DNA of 64,000 nucleotides from Saccharothrix sp. HUAS TT1. Lineage in GTDB: Bacteria; Actinomycetota; Actinomycetes; Mycobacteriales; Pseudonocardiaceae. A program made the translations under genes and the position numbers. Positions 34,379 to 43,660 of the stretch are shown here, in pieces (within the stretch, counting starts at the first letter, position 1; every line of letters starts with the position of its first letter). Under the pieces are notes generated by a model. The model saw nothing but the letters and a program-made list of their open reading frames with translations, did not search any database and had not been told where the DNA came from. The stretch lies in assembly GCF_040744945.1 (NCBI RefSeq), contig NZ_CP160453.1, positions 5,580,001 through 5,644,000 of the forward strand, read 5' to 3'.

Positions 34379-36526
34379 GTGGCTCGTCCACTCCGCAGCG
34401 TGGTGGACGATCCGCTCTCATCACCCGATCAGACCGGACCACGCCGGACCAGGAAGCTGGCCGAGATCTACGCCTGGCTCAGCGCCGTCGCGTTCACACT
34501 CCAGCTGTTCTTCGTCGGCACCGGGCCCGGCCACTTCGTCCTGGCCGCCCTGGTGCCGCTCGTGCTCGTGTCGTGGTGGCTGCGCCCCAAGCGGGACAGC
34601 TGGCTCGTCGCGGCGGTCGAGTGCGTCGTCGCCCACGGCGGCGCGTTCGTGCTGCCCAACCCGCAACCCGTCATCGCCTTCCTGTTCGCGGTCACCGTGC
34701 GGCGCGCGCTGCGCGGCGACCACGGCCTGTTCCCGCTCAAAGCGCTGCCCGCGCTGCTGGGCTACCTGAGCGGGTGCGCGGTGTGGTTCGCCGCCACCCC
34801 CGCCGCGGTGTCCGGCCCGCTCGTCCTGGCCGCGCTGATGCCGCTGGTCGGGCTCGTGGTCGGCGCGATGGCGCTGCACGAGACGTCCCGCTCGTCCCGG
34901 CTCGTCGGCGATGCCCACCGCACCGTCGAGGCGGTCGTGCGGGCCAGCCCGGTCGGGCTCGTGCTGCTCGACGCCGAGGGCTCGCCGCGCCTGCACAACG
35001 ACCGGGCCCGCGAGCTGCTGGCGTGGACGCCCGACCGGCCGGGCCGGGTGCCCTGCCCGCACGGCCCCGACATCGCCACCTGCGACCAGGGCTGCCGCGC
35101 CGCCGAGGTCGAGGTCGAGGTCGAGGTCGAGGTGCGCCGCACCGACGGCTCGACCGGCGTCCTGGCGGTGCACGCCGTGCCCGTCGAGCACGTCTCCGAG
35201 CCGCACACCCTCGTCACCGCGCTGGACGTGAGCAAGCGCCGCGAGTGGGAGGACGCGCTGCGCACCCGCGCCGAGCGCGACGAGCTGACCGGCCTGGCCG
35301 GGCGCACCCACTTCCTGCACCTGGTGGAGGAGGCGCTGCGCGCCGGCGAGGCAGTCGGCCTGCTGGTGATCGACCTCGACGGCTTCAAGGAGGTCAACGA
35401 CGCCGAGGGCCACGAGGCGGGCGACTGGTACCTGGTGTCGGCGGCCGAGCGGATCGGCCGCGCCATCGGACCCGTGGCCACCGCCGCGCGGCTGGGCGGC
35501 GACGAGTTCGCCGTGCTCGCCGCCGGCCACGACGTCCGCGACGCGGCCCGGCTGGCCACCCGCGTCCTGTCCGAGCTGGCCCGGCCGCTGACCGGGCTGG
35601 GGCACGAGACGGTGATCCGGGCCAGCGTCGGCATCGCCGTGTCCTCGCCCGGCGTCGGCACGGCGGACCTGCTGCGCGACGCCGACACCGCCATGTACGT
35701 GGCCAAGCGGGAGGGCGGCGCGCGCATCCGGCTGTTCCAGCCCGAGATGGGGGAGCGGGTGCTGGCCCGGCAGCGCGACAAGGTCGACCTGCGCGCGGCC
35801 GTGTCCGAGGGGCAGCTGGTGCTGCACTACCAGCCGATCGTGGACCTGGCCACGTCCACGGCGGCCGGCGCGGAGGCCCTGGTGCGGTGGCAGCGGCCGG
35901 GGCACGGGCTGCTCGGGCCCGGCGAGTTCATCGGGCTGGCCGAGGAGACCGGGATCATCGTGCCGCTGGGCAACAAGGTGCTGGCGGGCGCGTGCGAGCA
36001 GGCCATGCGGTGGCGCGAGCAGGGACGCGCGCTCGGCGTGACGGTGAACGTGTCCACCCGGCAGCTGTCCGCGCCCGGGTTCCTGCCGTCGCTGGACCGG
36101 GTGCTCAAGACCACCGGCCTGCCGCCGGAGCGGCTGACCATCGAGGTCACCGAGTCGGTCTGGGCCGACGGCGCCGCGATGCGCGGGCTGATGGAGGTGC
36201 GGGAGACCGGCGTGCGGGTGGCGCTGGACGACTTCGGCACCGGGTACTCGTCGCTGAGCTACCTGCAGCGGTACCCGTTCGACGTGGTGAAGATCGACAA
36301 GTCGTTCACCGGGTCGCTGGACGACACCGGCCGCACCGCGGGCGTCGTGCGCTGCATCATCGACCTGGCCGACGTCCTGGGCGCGCACACCGTCGCCGAG
36401 GGCATCGAGACCGAGGCCCAGGCCGACTGGCTGCGCAACGCCGGCTGCGCCTACGCCCAGGGCTACCTCTTCGGCCGCCCCGACCTCCCCGAGAACTGGA
36501 CCGCCCAACCCTCCGTCCCCCACTGA
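34379..36526 (+). CDS. Membrane PAS-GGDEF-EAL cyclic-di-GMP protein
   Basis: 715 residues. Four to five membrane segments (~30-165) precede a PAS-like domain (~180-285, with a Cys cluster VPCPHGP...CDQGC). A GGDEF domain (~295-450) has the signature LGGDEF and D-x-D (IDLDGF). An EAL domain (~460-705) has AEALVRW, DDFGTGYSSLSYL and KIDKSF. Both active sites look intact, so it could synthesise or degrade cyclic-di-GMP. A hexamer repeat (GAGGTC x4 plus GAGGTG, 35105-35134) encodes five Glu-Val pairs within the PAS region. The GTG start follows a GGGGGT stretch. Confidence 0.93.
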   Translation: MARPLRSVVDDPLSSPDQTGPRRTRKLAEIYAWLSAVAFTLQLFFVGTGPGHFVLAALVPLVLVSWWLRPKRDSWLVAAVECVVAHGGAFVLPNPQPVIAFLFAVTVRRALRGDHGLFPLKALPALLGYLSGCAVWFAATPAAVSGPLVLAALMPLVGLVVGAMALHETSRSSRLVGDAHRTVEAVVRASPVGLVLLDAEGSPRLHNDRARELLAWTPDRPGRVPCPHGPDIATCDQGCRAAEVEVEVEVEVRRTDGSTGVLAVHAVPVEHVSEPHTLVTALDVSKRREWEDALRTRAERDELTGLAGRTHFLHLVEEALRAGEAVGLLVIDLDGFKEVNDAEGHEAGDWYLVSAAERIGRAIGPVATAARLGGDEFAVLAAGHDVRDAARLATRVLSELARPLTGLGHETVIRASVGIAVSSPGVGTADLLRDADTAMYVAKREGGARIRLFQPEMGERVLARQRDKVDLRAAVSEGQLVLHYQPIVDLATSTAAGAEALVRWQRPGHGLLGPGEFIGLAEETGIIVPLGNKVLAGACEQAMRWREQGRALGVTVNVSTRQLSAPGFLPSLDRVLKTTGLPPERLTIEVTESVWADGAAMRGLMEVRETGVRVALDDFGTGYSSLSYLQRYPFDVVKIDKSFTGSLDDTGRTAGVVRCIIDLADVLGAHTVAEGIETEAQADWLRNAGCAYAQGYLFGRPDLPENWTAQPSVPH

Positions 36527-36530
36527 CCCC

Positions 36531-36661
36531 GCGAGAGTCCAACGCTCAGCTCGCGAGAGTCCAACGCTCACGCACCCCGAGTTGAACGCTCGGCGGCGCC
36601 TGAACGTAGAACTCAGTGGTCCTGGACGTTGGACTCTCGCGAGCCGGAGGTTGGACTCTCG
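36531..36661. repeat. Cluster of direct and inverted GCGAGAGTCCAACGCTCA repeats
   Basis: Two exact 18-bp copies (36531-36548 and 36553-36570, period 22) start 4 bp after the GGDEF-EAL stop. A degenerate third (36577-36592) follows, then two copies in reverse orientation (cores 36628-36640 and 36650-36661). Together they can form long hairpins between two convergent genes, so they probably act as a bidirectional terminator. Interspersed repeats of this sort may occur elsewhere in the genome. Confidence 0.8.
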
Positions 36662-36664
36662 TGG

Positions 36665-37321
36665 TCAGGGGAGGTCGGCCAGGGTGTTCCAGAACAGGAG
36701 TTCGTAGGAGTGCAGGAGGCGGGCGGCGGGCATCGCGGCGGCGGGGCGCCAGCCGGTCGCGAGAACCTGGTCCAGCGCGCGCAGGCCCAGGGCGTCCAGC
36801 TCCGGCGCGGGTTCGGCGAAGAAGTCGAAGAACGCGCAGCCCGCGTCGTCGAAACCGTAGTGCTCGCGCAGCGCCGCGGCGATCGCCGCGCAATAGCCGC
36901 CCCATTCCGCGAAGTTCGCCAGAATCGCCAGGAGGGCGTCGTGCGGATTGCCGTCCAACGCCAGCCTGGCCACGTACGACGGATATGCCTGACATCCCGG
37001 CAACGGCCGGTACTCGGCCACGTCGTCCGGGGTCAGGCCGGTCGCGGCGGCGAAATCGGCCAGTTTGGCCAACGCCAGTCCCTCACCACCCGCGACCGCG
37101 GCGAAGAACTCCCGCTGCGCCGGTTCGGTCGACTGCGCGGCCAACGTGAGGAACGCTCGCCAGTCGCTCTGCACGATGCGGTGCTCCTCCGCCGCCAACG
37201 CCCGCAACGTGCCCAAGGGCGCCTCGCCGGCGGCGATCAACGGCACCAGCCGGTTCGTCCCACCCTCGCCCTTCAGCTCCTCGCGCACCCGCTCCAACAG
37301 GGCTTTCGCGTCCTTCGCCAC
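36665..37321 (-). CDS. TenA/haem-oxygenase-fold protein
   Basis: A 218-residue all-helical protein. Length, helix spacing and motifs such as EEHRIVQSDWRAF, PSYVARLALDG and the final LLHSYELLFWNTL resemble TenA/thiaminase II-like proteins of actinomycetes. The catalytic Cys typical of true TenA is not obvious, so activity on thiamine precursors is uncertain. GTG 37321 has GGAGGGGG upstream, which decides the start. It shares the intergenic region with the divergent GGDEF gene. Confidence 0.6.
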   Translation of the reverse strand: MAKDAKALLERVREELKGEGGTNRLVPLIAAGEAPLGTLRALAAEEHRIVQSDWRAFLTLAAQSTEPAQREFFAAVAGGEGLALAKLADFAAATGLTPDDVAEYRPLPGCQAYPSYVARLALDGNPHDALLAILANFAEWGGYCAAIAAALREHYGFDDAGCAFFDFFAEPAPELDALGLRALDQVLATGWRPAAAMPAARLLHSYELLFWNTLADLP

Positions 37322-37522
37322 CGTTCCCCCTCCCGCCCGGAGCCGCACGTCACCGGTGACCGCGGCATGGCCAATAGGCACTCTATAGAGCCCGTCCACG
37401 ACTGGCGGATGGGCATGGGAGGATGAAGACTCGGCAACAGGGATTGACTGGGACTCCCGTTCACCGGTCTCATGACTCAGCCGTGCCGAACGTCAGCGTT
37501 GCCTCAGTGGGGAGAGCCGGGA

Positions 37523-39652
37523 TTGCGCGTCGCCGGAGCCACGTCGGTAAAGAACCGCGGAATCCCGATCGAAAAGCAGCACCGGGTGTGGACCGGATAC
37601 CTGCTTTTCGGCCTGTTATCGGTCGCGGTCTACTACGCCCTGCCGATCTTCGTGGGCACGATCCCGCTGCGGGTCGTCGTCTACTGCGCGGTGAGCACGT
37701 CCGCCGCCCTCGCCGTCTGGTGGGGCGTGCGGCGCAACCGCCCCGAAGCCCGTGCGCCCTGGTTCGTGCTCGGCCTGAGCCAGCTGGTGTACGCCCTGGC
37801 CGACGCCACGTTCTACGTCTCGCACTACGTGCTGAACGAGACGGGCTACCCGTCCGTCGCCGACGTCTTCTACCTCGGCCACTACCCGCTGGTCGTGGTC
37901 GGCCTGCTCATGCTCACCCGGCAGCGCCGCCCCGACCGCGACCTGCCCGGCCTGCTCGACGCCGCCTCGCTCACCGTCGTCGCGGGCCTGCTGTCCTGGG
38001 TGTTCGTCATCGGCCCGCAGACCCGCCTCGGCACGCCCCTGCTGGTCGAACTGGTGTCGCTGGCCTACCCGCTGATGGACCTGGTGCTGCTGCTGGTCTC
38101 GCTGCGCCTGCTGTTCGGCGCCGGACGCCGTGACGCGTCGTTCGTGCTGCTGGCCCTGTGGCTGGCCGCGATCCTCACCGCCGACACCGTGTACGTGCTG
38201 CAACGCCTGGACCTCAGCTACACGGCGGGCAACTTCCTCGACGCGATCTGGCTGACCGGCAACCTCGCGCTCGGCGCGTGCGCGCTGCACCCGTCGATGG
38301 GCCGCATCGCGCAGGCCGCCGACGTGCCCGCGCTGCGGCTGAGCTGGCCCCGGCTGGCCGTGCTGTCCACCGGCGCGCTGATCGGGCCGGCGCTGCTGCT
38401 CGTGCAGAACGCCCAGGGCGTGCGCCGCGACATCCCGGTGATCGCGACGGGCTGCGCGGTGCTGTTCGCGCTCACCGCCACCCGCCTCGCAGGCCTGGCC
38501 GTGGACCAGCGCCGGCTCGCCATCACCGACAGCCTCACCCGGCTGCGCAGCCGCCGGTACTTCGAGGCGCGGCTGGCCGACGAGATCGCCAAGGCCAGGC
38601 GGACCGGCGCGCCGCTGGGCGTGGTCATCCTCGACGTCGACCGGTTCAAGTCGATCAACGACCGGTTCGGGCACCCGGCGGGCGACCGGGTGCTGGTCGA
38701 GGTGGCCGACCGGCTGCGCGCGGTCGCCGGCGAGGGCCGGGTGCTCGCCCGGTACGGCGGCGAGGAGTTCGCGCTGATCGCGACCGGCGCCGACGGCGAG
38801 AACCCGAGCCGCCTCGCGGAACGGCTGCGGCACGGCGTGTCCCAGCACCCGATCGCCGTGAGCGGTCGGCGCTCGGTGACGGTTACGCTCTCCGCCGGCA
38901 CCGCCGCGTTCGCGCCGCACTACGGCACCGCGTCCGCGTTGGTGTCCGCCGCGGACCGCGCGCTGTACCTGGCCAAGGACCTTGGCCGGGACCGGGCGGT
39001 CGCCGGCGGCACATCGCTCACCGAACACCGGGAGGACGTCGCGGTGGACTACCTGAACCAGGTCGCGGACCTGGTCGACCTGCGCGTGGCGAGTCCCGGG
39101 CGCAGTCTGGCCATCGCCGAGTGGGCGCGGACCGTCGCCGAGCACCTGAAGCGGGACCCGGCCGAGGTGCGCACCGCGCACCGCGCGGGACGGCTGCTGG
39201 ACGTCGGCATGATCGTGCTGCCCGACGACCTGCTGACCGAGTCCGGCCCGCTGACCGACCAGCAGTGGCACCTGCTGCACGAGCACCCCGACAGCGGCGC
39301 CCGGATGGTGGGCGTGCTGCCCGACCACGGCGAGGTCGCCCAGGTCATCCGGCAGCACCACGAGCGGTGGGACGGCGCCGGCTACCCGGCCGGGCTGACC
39401 CGCGACAACATCCGGATCGAGGCGCGCATCCTGTCCGTGTGCGACACGTGGGCCGCGATGCGCGCCGACCGGCCGCACCGGCGGGCGCTGACCCACGAGC
39501 AGGCGGTGCGCGAGCTGCGGGCCGGTCGCGGCGCCCGGTTCGACCCGGAGCTGGTGGACGTGTTCCTGGACCTGCTGGACCGCGGCCTCGTCGGCGACCT
39601 CGCCGCCGGACCCGGCTCGCCGACCGAGCGCGAGGGCAGCCGCCTATCCTGA
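37523..39652 (+). CDS. Membrane GGDEF protein with degenerate HD-GYP domain
   Basis: About 709 residues. Eight or so membrane helices (~20-320) are followed by a GGDEF domain with signature YGGEEF and metal site VILDVDRFKSIND, so it should make cyclic-di-GMP. The C-terminal ~200 residues match HD-GYP phosphodiesterases (EHPDSGARM, then IRQHHERWDGAGYP). The leading HD-x-GK motif reads LDVGM, so the catalytic His is lost and hydrolysis is unlikely. TTG 37523 has GGGGAGAG 6 nt upstream; an ATG at 37472 is the alternative. Confidence 0.88.
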   Translation: MRVAGATSVKNRGIPIEKQHRVWTGYLLFGLLSVAVYYALPIFVGTIPLRVVVYCAVSTSAALAVWWGVRRNRPEARAPWFVLGLSQLVYALADATFYVSHYVLNETGYPSVADVFYLGHYPLVVVGLLMLTRQRRPDRDLPGLLDAASLTVVAGLLSWVFVIGPQTRLGTPLLVELVSLAYPLMDLVLLLVSLRLLFGAGRRDASFVLLALWLAAILTADTVYVLQRLDLSYTAGNFLDAIWLTGNLALGACALHPSMGRIAQAADVPALRLSWPRLAVLSTGALIGPALLLVQNAQGVRRDIPVIATGCAVLFALTATRLAGLAVDQRRLAITDSLTRLRSRRYFEARLADEIAKARRTGAPLGVVILDVDRFKSINDRFGHPAGDRVLVEVADRLRAVAGEGRVLARYGGEEFALIATGADGENPSRLAERLRHGVSQHPIAVSGRRSVTVTLSAGTAAFAPHYGTASALVSAADRALYLAKDLGRDRAVAGGTSLTEHREDVAVDYLNQVADLVDLRVASPGRSLAIAEWARTVAEHLKRDPAEVRTAHRAGRLLDVGMIVLPDDLLTESGPLTDQQWHLLHEHPDSGARMVGVLPDHGEVAQVIRQHHERWDGAGYPAGLTRDNIRIEARILSVCDTWAAMRADRPHRRALTHEQAVRELRAGRGARFDPELVDVFLDLLDRGLVGDLAAGPGSPTEREGSRLS

Positions 39653-39657
39653 CGCGC

Positions 39658-40116
39658 ATGTCGCGCCGGGCCCTGATCACGATGACGACCGACGAGGTGC
39701 GCGCGTTCCTGGAGGAGCAGCGCGTCGTCACGGTGGCCACGATCGGCCCGAACGGCAGGCCGCACCTGGCGCCGCTGTGGTTCGTGGCGCGGGACGGCGA
39801 GCTGGCCGGCTGGACCTACCGCGCCTCGCAGAAGGTCGCCAACCTGCGCCGCGACCCGCGGGCCACCCTGCAGCTGGAGGCGGGGGAGACCTACGACCAG
39901 CTGCGCGGCGTCGCCATGGAGTGCGACGTGCGGCTGGTCGAGGAGCGGGCGGAGGTCGCCCGCATCGGCGCGGCGGTCGCGACGCGCTACTCCGGGCACA
40001 GCGGGCCCGAGCTCGACGCGTTCGTGGCCGCGCAGGCGGTGAAGCGCGTCGGGCTGCGCTTCACGCCCACGTCCGTGGTGTCCTGGGACCACCGCAAGCT
40101 CAGCGGCGCCTACTGA
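39658..40116 (+). CDS. PNPOx-like/F420-type flavin-fold protein
   Basis: A 152-residue split-barrel protein. VVTVATIGPNGRPHLAPLWFVARDGELAGWTYRASQKVANLRRDP is characteristic of the pyridoxamine-phosphate-oxidase-like superfamily, in which actinobacterial members bind F420 or FMN. It starts 5 bp after the upstream cyclic-di-GMP gene. Substrate unknown. Confidence 0.85.
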   Translation: MSRRALITMTTDEVRAFLEEQRVVTVATIGPNGRPHLAPLWFVARDGELAGWTYRASQKVANLRRDPRATLQLEAGETYDQLRGVAMECDVRLVEERAEVARIGAAVATRYSGHSGPELDAFVAAQAVKRVGLRFTPTSVVSWDHRKLSGAY

Positions 40117-40148
40117 CGCGCGCAAGCGGACACCGACGCGCGCAAGCG
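40115..40148. repeat. Post-stop tandem repeat GACGCGCGCAAGCG
   Basis: Two exact 14-bp copies (40115-40128 and 40135-40148, period 20) begin inside the stop codon of the preceding gene. The rest of the gene-free interval to 40403 shows no further feature I can support. Confidence 0.7.
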
Positions 40149-40403
40149 AACGCAAGCCGGTTGCGCGGCCGTCCGTCGAACAACGACCCCGGAACCGCGC
40201 GAAGCCGCCGAAAGCGCTGGCCATGTCGCTTGTCGGTCCGGTGAAACCGCTGCATGAGGTCAGCCGACCGGTAGTCAAAGATTTGCGCGATGTCGTAGAC
40301 ATCTTGCGGTCACTCGTTCGGGCTGCTTATGGTGTGCGCCACGCCACACCCTGTGACATCCCTGCCCGCACCTTGAGGTCCCGTCCAACGAAGGGCTGAA
40401 CCC

Positions 40404-43181
40404 ATGCGAGTCAACCCCACCCTCCGGCGTCCCCTGGCGCTCGGCGCGGCGGCGGTGGCCACGTCCCTGCTCACCGCGATCACGGTCGCCGCCGCACCCG
40501 GCGAGGTCGCCGCCCAGCCCACCCAGCCCGCCGCCGCGGCGGTCGCCACGTCACCGTTCGACGTCCCCGGACGCGGCGCCGACGTGCCCTTCGTCGAGCA
40601 CGAGGCCGAGAACGCCGCCACCAACGGCGCGAAGATCGGCCCCGGCCGCCGCCAGGGCACGCTGGAGGGCGAGGCGTCCGGCCGCCGCGCCGTCACGCTG
40701 TCCGGCCAGGGCAGGTACGTCGAGTTCACCCTCACCGAGCCCGCGAACTCGATCGACATCCGCTACAGCGTCCCGGACGGCAACGGCGGCGCGGGCATCA
40801 CCGCGCCGCTGTCGCTCTACCTCGACGGCGCCAAGACCGGCAGCCTCACGCTCACCTCGAAGTACGCCTGGCGCTACGGCGGCTACCCCTACGCCAACGA
40901 CCCCAACCAGGGCAAGCCGCACCACCTCTACGACTCCACCCGCGCCCTGTTCCCGCGCACCCTCCCGGCGGGCGCGAAGGTGAAGCTCCAGGTCGACGCG
41001 GGCGACACCGCGCCGTCCTACACGATCGACCTGGCCGACTTCGAGCTCGTCGCCCCGCCCGCCACCCGGCCCGCCAACTCCGTCTCCGTCACCGAGCACG
41101 GCGCCGCCCCCAACGACGGCGGCAACGACAACGCCGCCTTCGACGCCGCGGTCGCCGCCGCCAGGGCGTCCGGCCGCGAGGTGTGGATCCCGGCCGGCCG
41201 GTTCACCGTCACCAAGCACATCACCGTCGACCAGGTCACCGTCCGCGGCGCGGGCCACTGGCACAGCGTCGTCACCGGCGACCGGGTCGGCTTCTACGGC
41301 CTCGGCGAGCCGTCGAGCTGCGGCCAGGGCGGCAACTCCGGCGTCAGCAGCCGCGTCGGCCTGCACGACTTCGCGATCATCGGCGAGGTCACCAACCGGG
41401 TCGACTGCGACCAGACCAACGCCATCGGCGGCGCGCTGGGCGGCGGCTCGGTCATCTCCGGCATGTTCCTGCAGCACACCAAGGTCGGCCTGTGGCTGGA
41501 CGGCCCGTTCTCCGGCCTCACCATCCGCGGCAACAAGGTCGTCGACCAGCTCGCCGACGGCATGAACCTGCACCGCGGCATCAGCAACGTGCTGATCGAG
41601 CACAACCTGTTCCGCAACATCAGCGACGACGGCATCGCGTTCTGGTCCGAGCAGCAGGCCGACCACAGCAACACGATCCGCCGCAACACCGTGGTCGTGC
41701 CGATGAAGGCCAACGGCATCGCCATCTACGGCGGCCGGGACAACACCGCCACCGAGAACGTCGTGGCCGACACCCAGGACCAGGGCGGCGGCATCCACGT
41801 CGGCAACCGGTTCTCCTCGGTGCCCCTGTCCGGCACGACCACGCTGTCCAGGAACACCACGCTGCGCGCGGGCGTGCTCGACTCCAACTGGCAGTTCGGC
41901 GTGGGCGCGCTGTGGTTCGACGCCCGCGACGGCGCGATGAACGGCCGCATCGACGTCACCGACACCGACCTGGTCGACAGCAACTACGAGGCCATCCAGT
42001 TCATCAGCGGCACCATCACCAACGTCCACTTCAACGGCGTGCGGATCAACGGCGCCGGCACGTTCGGCGTCCAGCTCCAGTCGCCCGGCTCGGCGTCGTT
42101 CACCAACGTCACCGCGACCGGCCTCGGCCGGGCCGGGATCTACAGCTGCCTGGGCGACAACGGGTTCCAGATCACCCGGGGCACGGGCAACTCCGGCTGG
42201 GACGGCACGCCGTACTGCGGCCCGTGGCCGGACCCGGTGTACACCGACCCCACCAACCCGCCGACCACGACGACCACCACCACCACCACGACCACGACCA
42301 CCGTTCCGCCGGGTGGCAACCTGGCCAGGGGCAAGTCGGTCACCGCGTCCACCTCGAACGGCGGCTTCCCGGCGTCCGCCGCGGTCGACGGCGACGCCAA
42401 CACCTACTGGGAGAGCGCCAACAACCAGTTCCCGCAGTCGCTGACCGTCGACCTCGGGCGGTCGGAGAACGTCGGCCGGCTGGTGCTCAAGCTCCCGCCG
42501 CCCGCCGCGTGGGCCGCCCGGACCCAGACGTTGGGCGTGTCCGGCAGCGCCGACGGGGCCAACTTCGGCCAGGTGGTGGCGCCCACCGGCCACCGGTTCG
42601 ACCCGGCGTCCGGCAACCAGGTCACCATCCCGGTCTCCGGCGCCCACCGGCACCTGCGGCTGACGTTCACCGGCAACACCGCCTGGCCCGCGGCCCAGCT
42701 GGCCGAGCTGGAGGTCTACGCCGGCCAGGCGCCGACCACCACGACCACGACCACCACCCCGCCGCCCACCGGCAACGTGGCGCGCGGCAAGCCGGTCCAG
42801 GGCTCGGCCAACGGCGGCTTCCCGGCGTCCAACGCGGTCGACGGCGATGCCAACTCCTACTGGGAGAGCCCGAACAACGCCTTCCCGCAGTCGCTGACCG
42901 TGGACCTGGGCAGCCGGGTCGCGGTGAACCGGATCGTGCTGAAGCTGCCGCCGGCCGCCGCGTGGGCCGCCCGGACCCAGACGTTGAGCGTGTCGGGCAG
43001 CGTCGACGGCGGCGCGTACGGCCAGCTCGTCGCGTCGGCCGGGCACCGGTTCGACCCGGCGTCGGGCAACCAGGTGAGCATCCCGGTGTCGGCCGATCAC
43101 CGGTACCTGCGGCTGACGTTCACCGGCAACACGGGCTGGCCCGCCGCGCAGCTCGCCGAGTTCGAGGCGCACGCCGGCTGA
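40404..43181 (+). CDS. Secreted GH87-like alpha-1,3-glucanase (mycodextranase type) with two C-terminal CBM32 domains
   Basis: A 925-residue exoenzyme with a Sec signal peptide (~30 residues). Residues ~60-215 form a CBM35-like domain (FVEHEAENAATNGAKIGPGRR). A right-handed parallel beta-helix (~225-615) opens with the pectate-lyase-superfamily pattern SVSVTEHGAAPNDGGNDN. This order is typical of GH87 alpha-1,3-glucanases and mycodextranases that attack fungal walls or dental glucan. Two discoidin/CBM32 domains (~640-775 and ~790-925) follow poly-Thr linkers and are near-identical, indicating a recent internal duplication. A perfect 15-bp hairpin ends the gene. Substrate is inferred. Confidence 0.82.
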   Translation: MRVNPTLRRPLALGAAAVATSLLTAITVAAAPGEVAAQPTQPAAAAVATSPFDVPGRGADVPFVEHEAENAATNGAKIGPGRRQGTLEGEASGRRAVTLSGQGRYVEFTLTEPANSIDIRYSVPDGNGGAGITAPLSLYLDGAKTGSLTLTSKYAWRYGGYPYANDPNQGKPHHLYDSTRALFPRTLPAGAKVKLQVDAGDTAPSYTIDLADFELVAPPATRPANSVSVTEHGAAPNDGGNDNAAFDAAVAAARASGREVWIPAGRFTVTKHITVDQVTVRGAGHWHSVVTGDRVGFYGLGEPSSCGQGGNSGVSSRVGLHDFAIIGEVTNRVDCDQTNAIGGALGGGSVISGMFLQHTKVGLWLDGPFSGLTIRGNKVVDQLADGMNLHRGISNVLIEHNLFRNISDDGIAFWSEQQADHSNTIRRNTVVVPMKANGIAIYGGRDNTATENVVADTQDQGGGIHVGNRFSSVPLSGTTTLSRNTTLRAGVLDSNWQFGVGALWFDARDGAMNGRIDVTDTDLVDSNYEAIQFISGTITNVHFNGVRINGAGTFGVQLQSPGSASFTNVTATGLGRAGIYSCLGDNGFQITRGTGNSGWDGTPYCGPWPDPVYTDPTNPPTTTTTTTTTTTTTVPPGGNLARGKSVTASTSNGGFPASAAVDGDANTYWESANNQFPQSLTVDLGRSENVGRLVLKLPPPAAWAARTQTLGVSGSADGANFGQVVAPTGHRFDPASGNQVTIPVSGAHRHLRLTFTGNTAWPAAQLAELEVYAGQAPTTTTTTTTPPPTGNVARGKPVQGSANGGFPASNAVDGDANSYWESPNNAFPQSLTVDLGSRVAVNRIVLKLPPAAAWAARTQTLSVSGSVDGGAYGQLVASAGHRFDPASGNQVSIPVSADHRYLRLTFTGNTGWPAAQLAEFEAHAG

Positions 43182-43191
43182 CGCCTCGGCC

Positions 43192-43229
43192 GGGCCGGCC
43201 CCGCGGCAACGACGCCGCGGGGCCGGCCC
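43192..43229 (+). terminator. Terminator hairpin after the GH87-like gene
   Basis: Perfect 15-bp GC stem (43192-43206 with 43215-43229) and an 8-nt loop, 10 bp after the stop codon. Confidence 0.85.
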
Positions 43230-43314
43230 CGTCGTCCCACCGAACTCCTCCGGACCGCGCCGCCCCCGCTTTTCAGTACAGTCGACGGGGAGAGATCACC
43301 AGCGGAGGATTGCG

Positions 43315-43461
43315 ATGAAGCGGAACATCACCTGCCCCTGCGGCGAGCACATCACCGGTCAGGACGAGGACGACCTGGTGACGAAGACCCAGCAGCACCT
43401 CAAGGAGAACCACCCGGGTCACGACTACTCGCGCGACGAGATCCTGTTCCTGGCCTACTGA
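43315..43461 (+). CDS. DUF1059-like small protein
   Basis: 48 residues: MKRNITCPCGEHITGQDEDD then LVTKTQQHLKENHPGHDYS. The CPCG pair plus the DEDDLVTKTQQHLKENH helix match the DUF1059 family, a small zinc- or iron-binding-like fold of unknown function. GCGGAGGA lies just upstream of the ATG. The 43462-43660 interval that follows shows nothing I can support. Confidence 0.75.
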   Translation: MKRNITCPCGEHITGQDEDDLVTKTQQHLKENHPGHDYSRDEILFLAY

Positions 43462-43660
43462 GGCCGGTCGCCGCCTGAGCGCGGCGGGGGAGCTGAGGGG
43501 TCGGCGCGGCGGTCGCCTCTCGGCGAATGGCTCGACGCGGCTCCAGCCTGACGGTATTCCGCGACGGCGCTGGGTGAGGCCCGGGGACACGGACCGCACC
43601 GACCGAAGCTTCCAACGGTCCGGACGCGTCAGGTGTTCCCGCTGCGCAGTGGTCTGCGTC

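Noticed and set aside
35105..35134. GAGGTC hexamer tandem repeat as a regulatory element
   Set aside because: In-frame within the PAS-GGDEF-EAL gene and encodes Glu-Val pairs; recorded there as coding variation.
36531..36661. CRISPR array
   Set aside because: Copies are few, spacing is only 4 bp, and later copies are inverted; the arrangement suits hairpins.
42260..42770. ACC/ACG-rich repeats as a possible CRISPR or VNTR
   Set aside because: They encode poly-Thr linkers between CBM32 domains in one secreted protein; no spacer structure.
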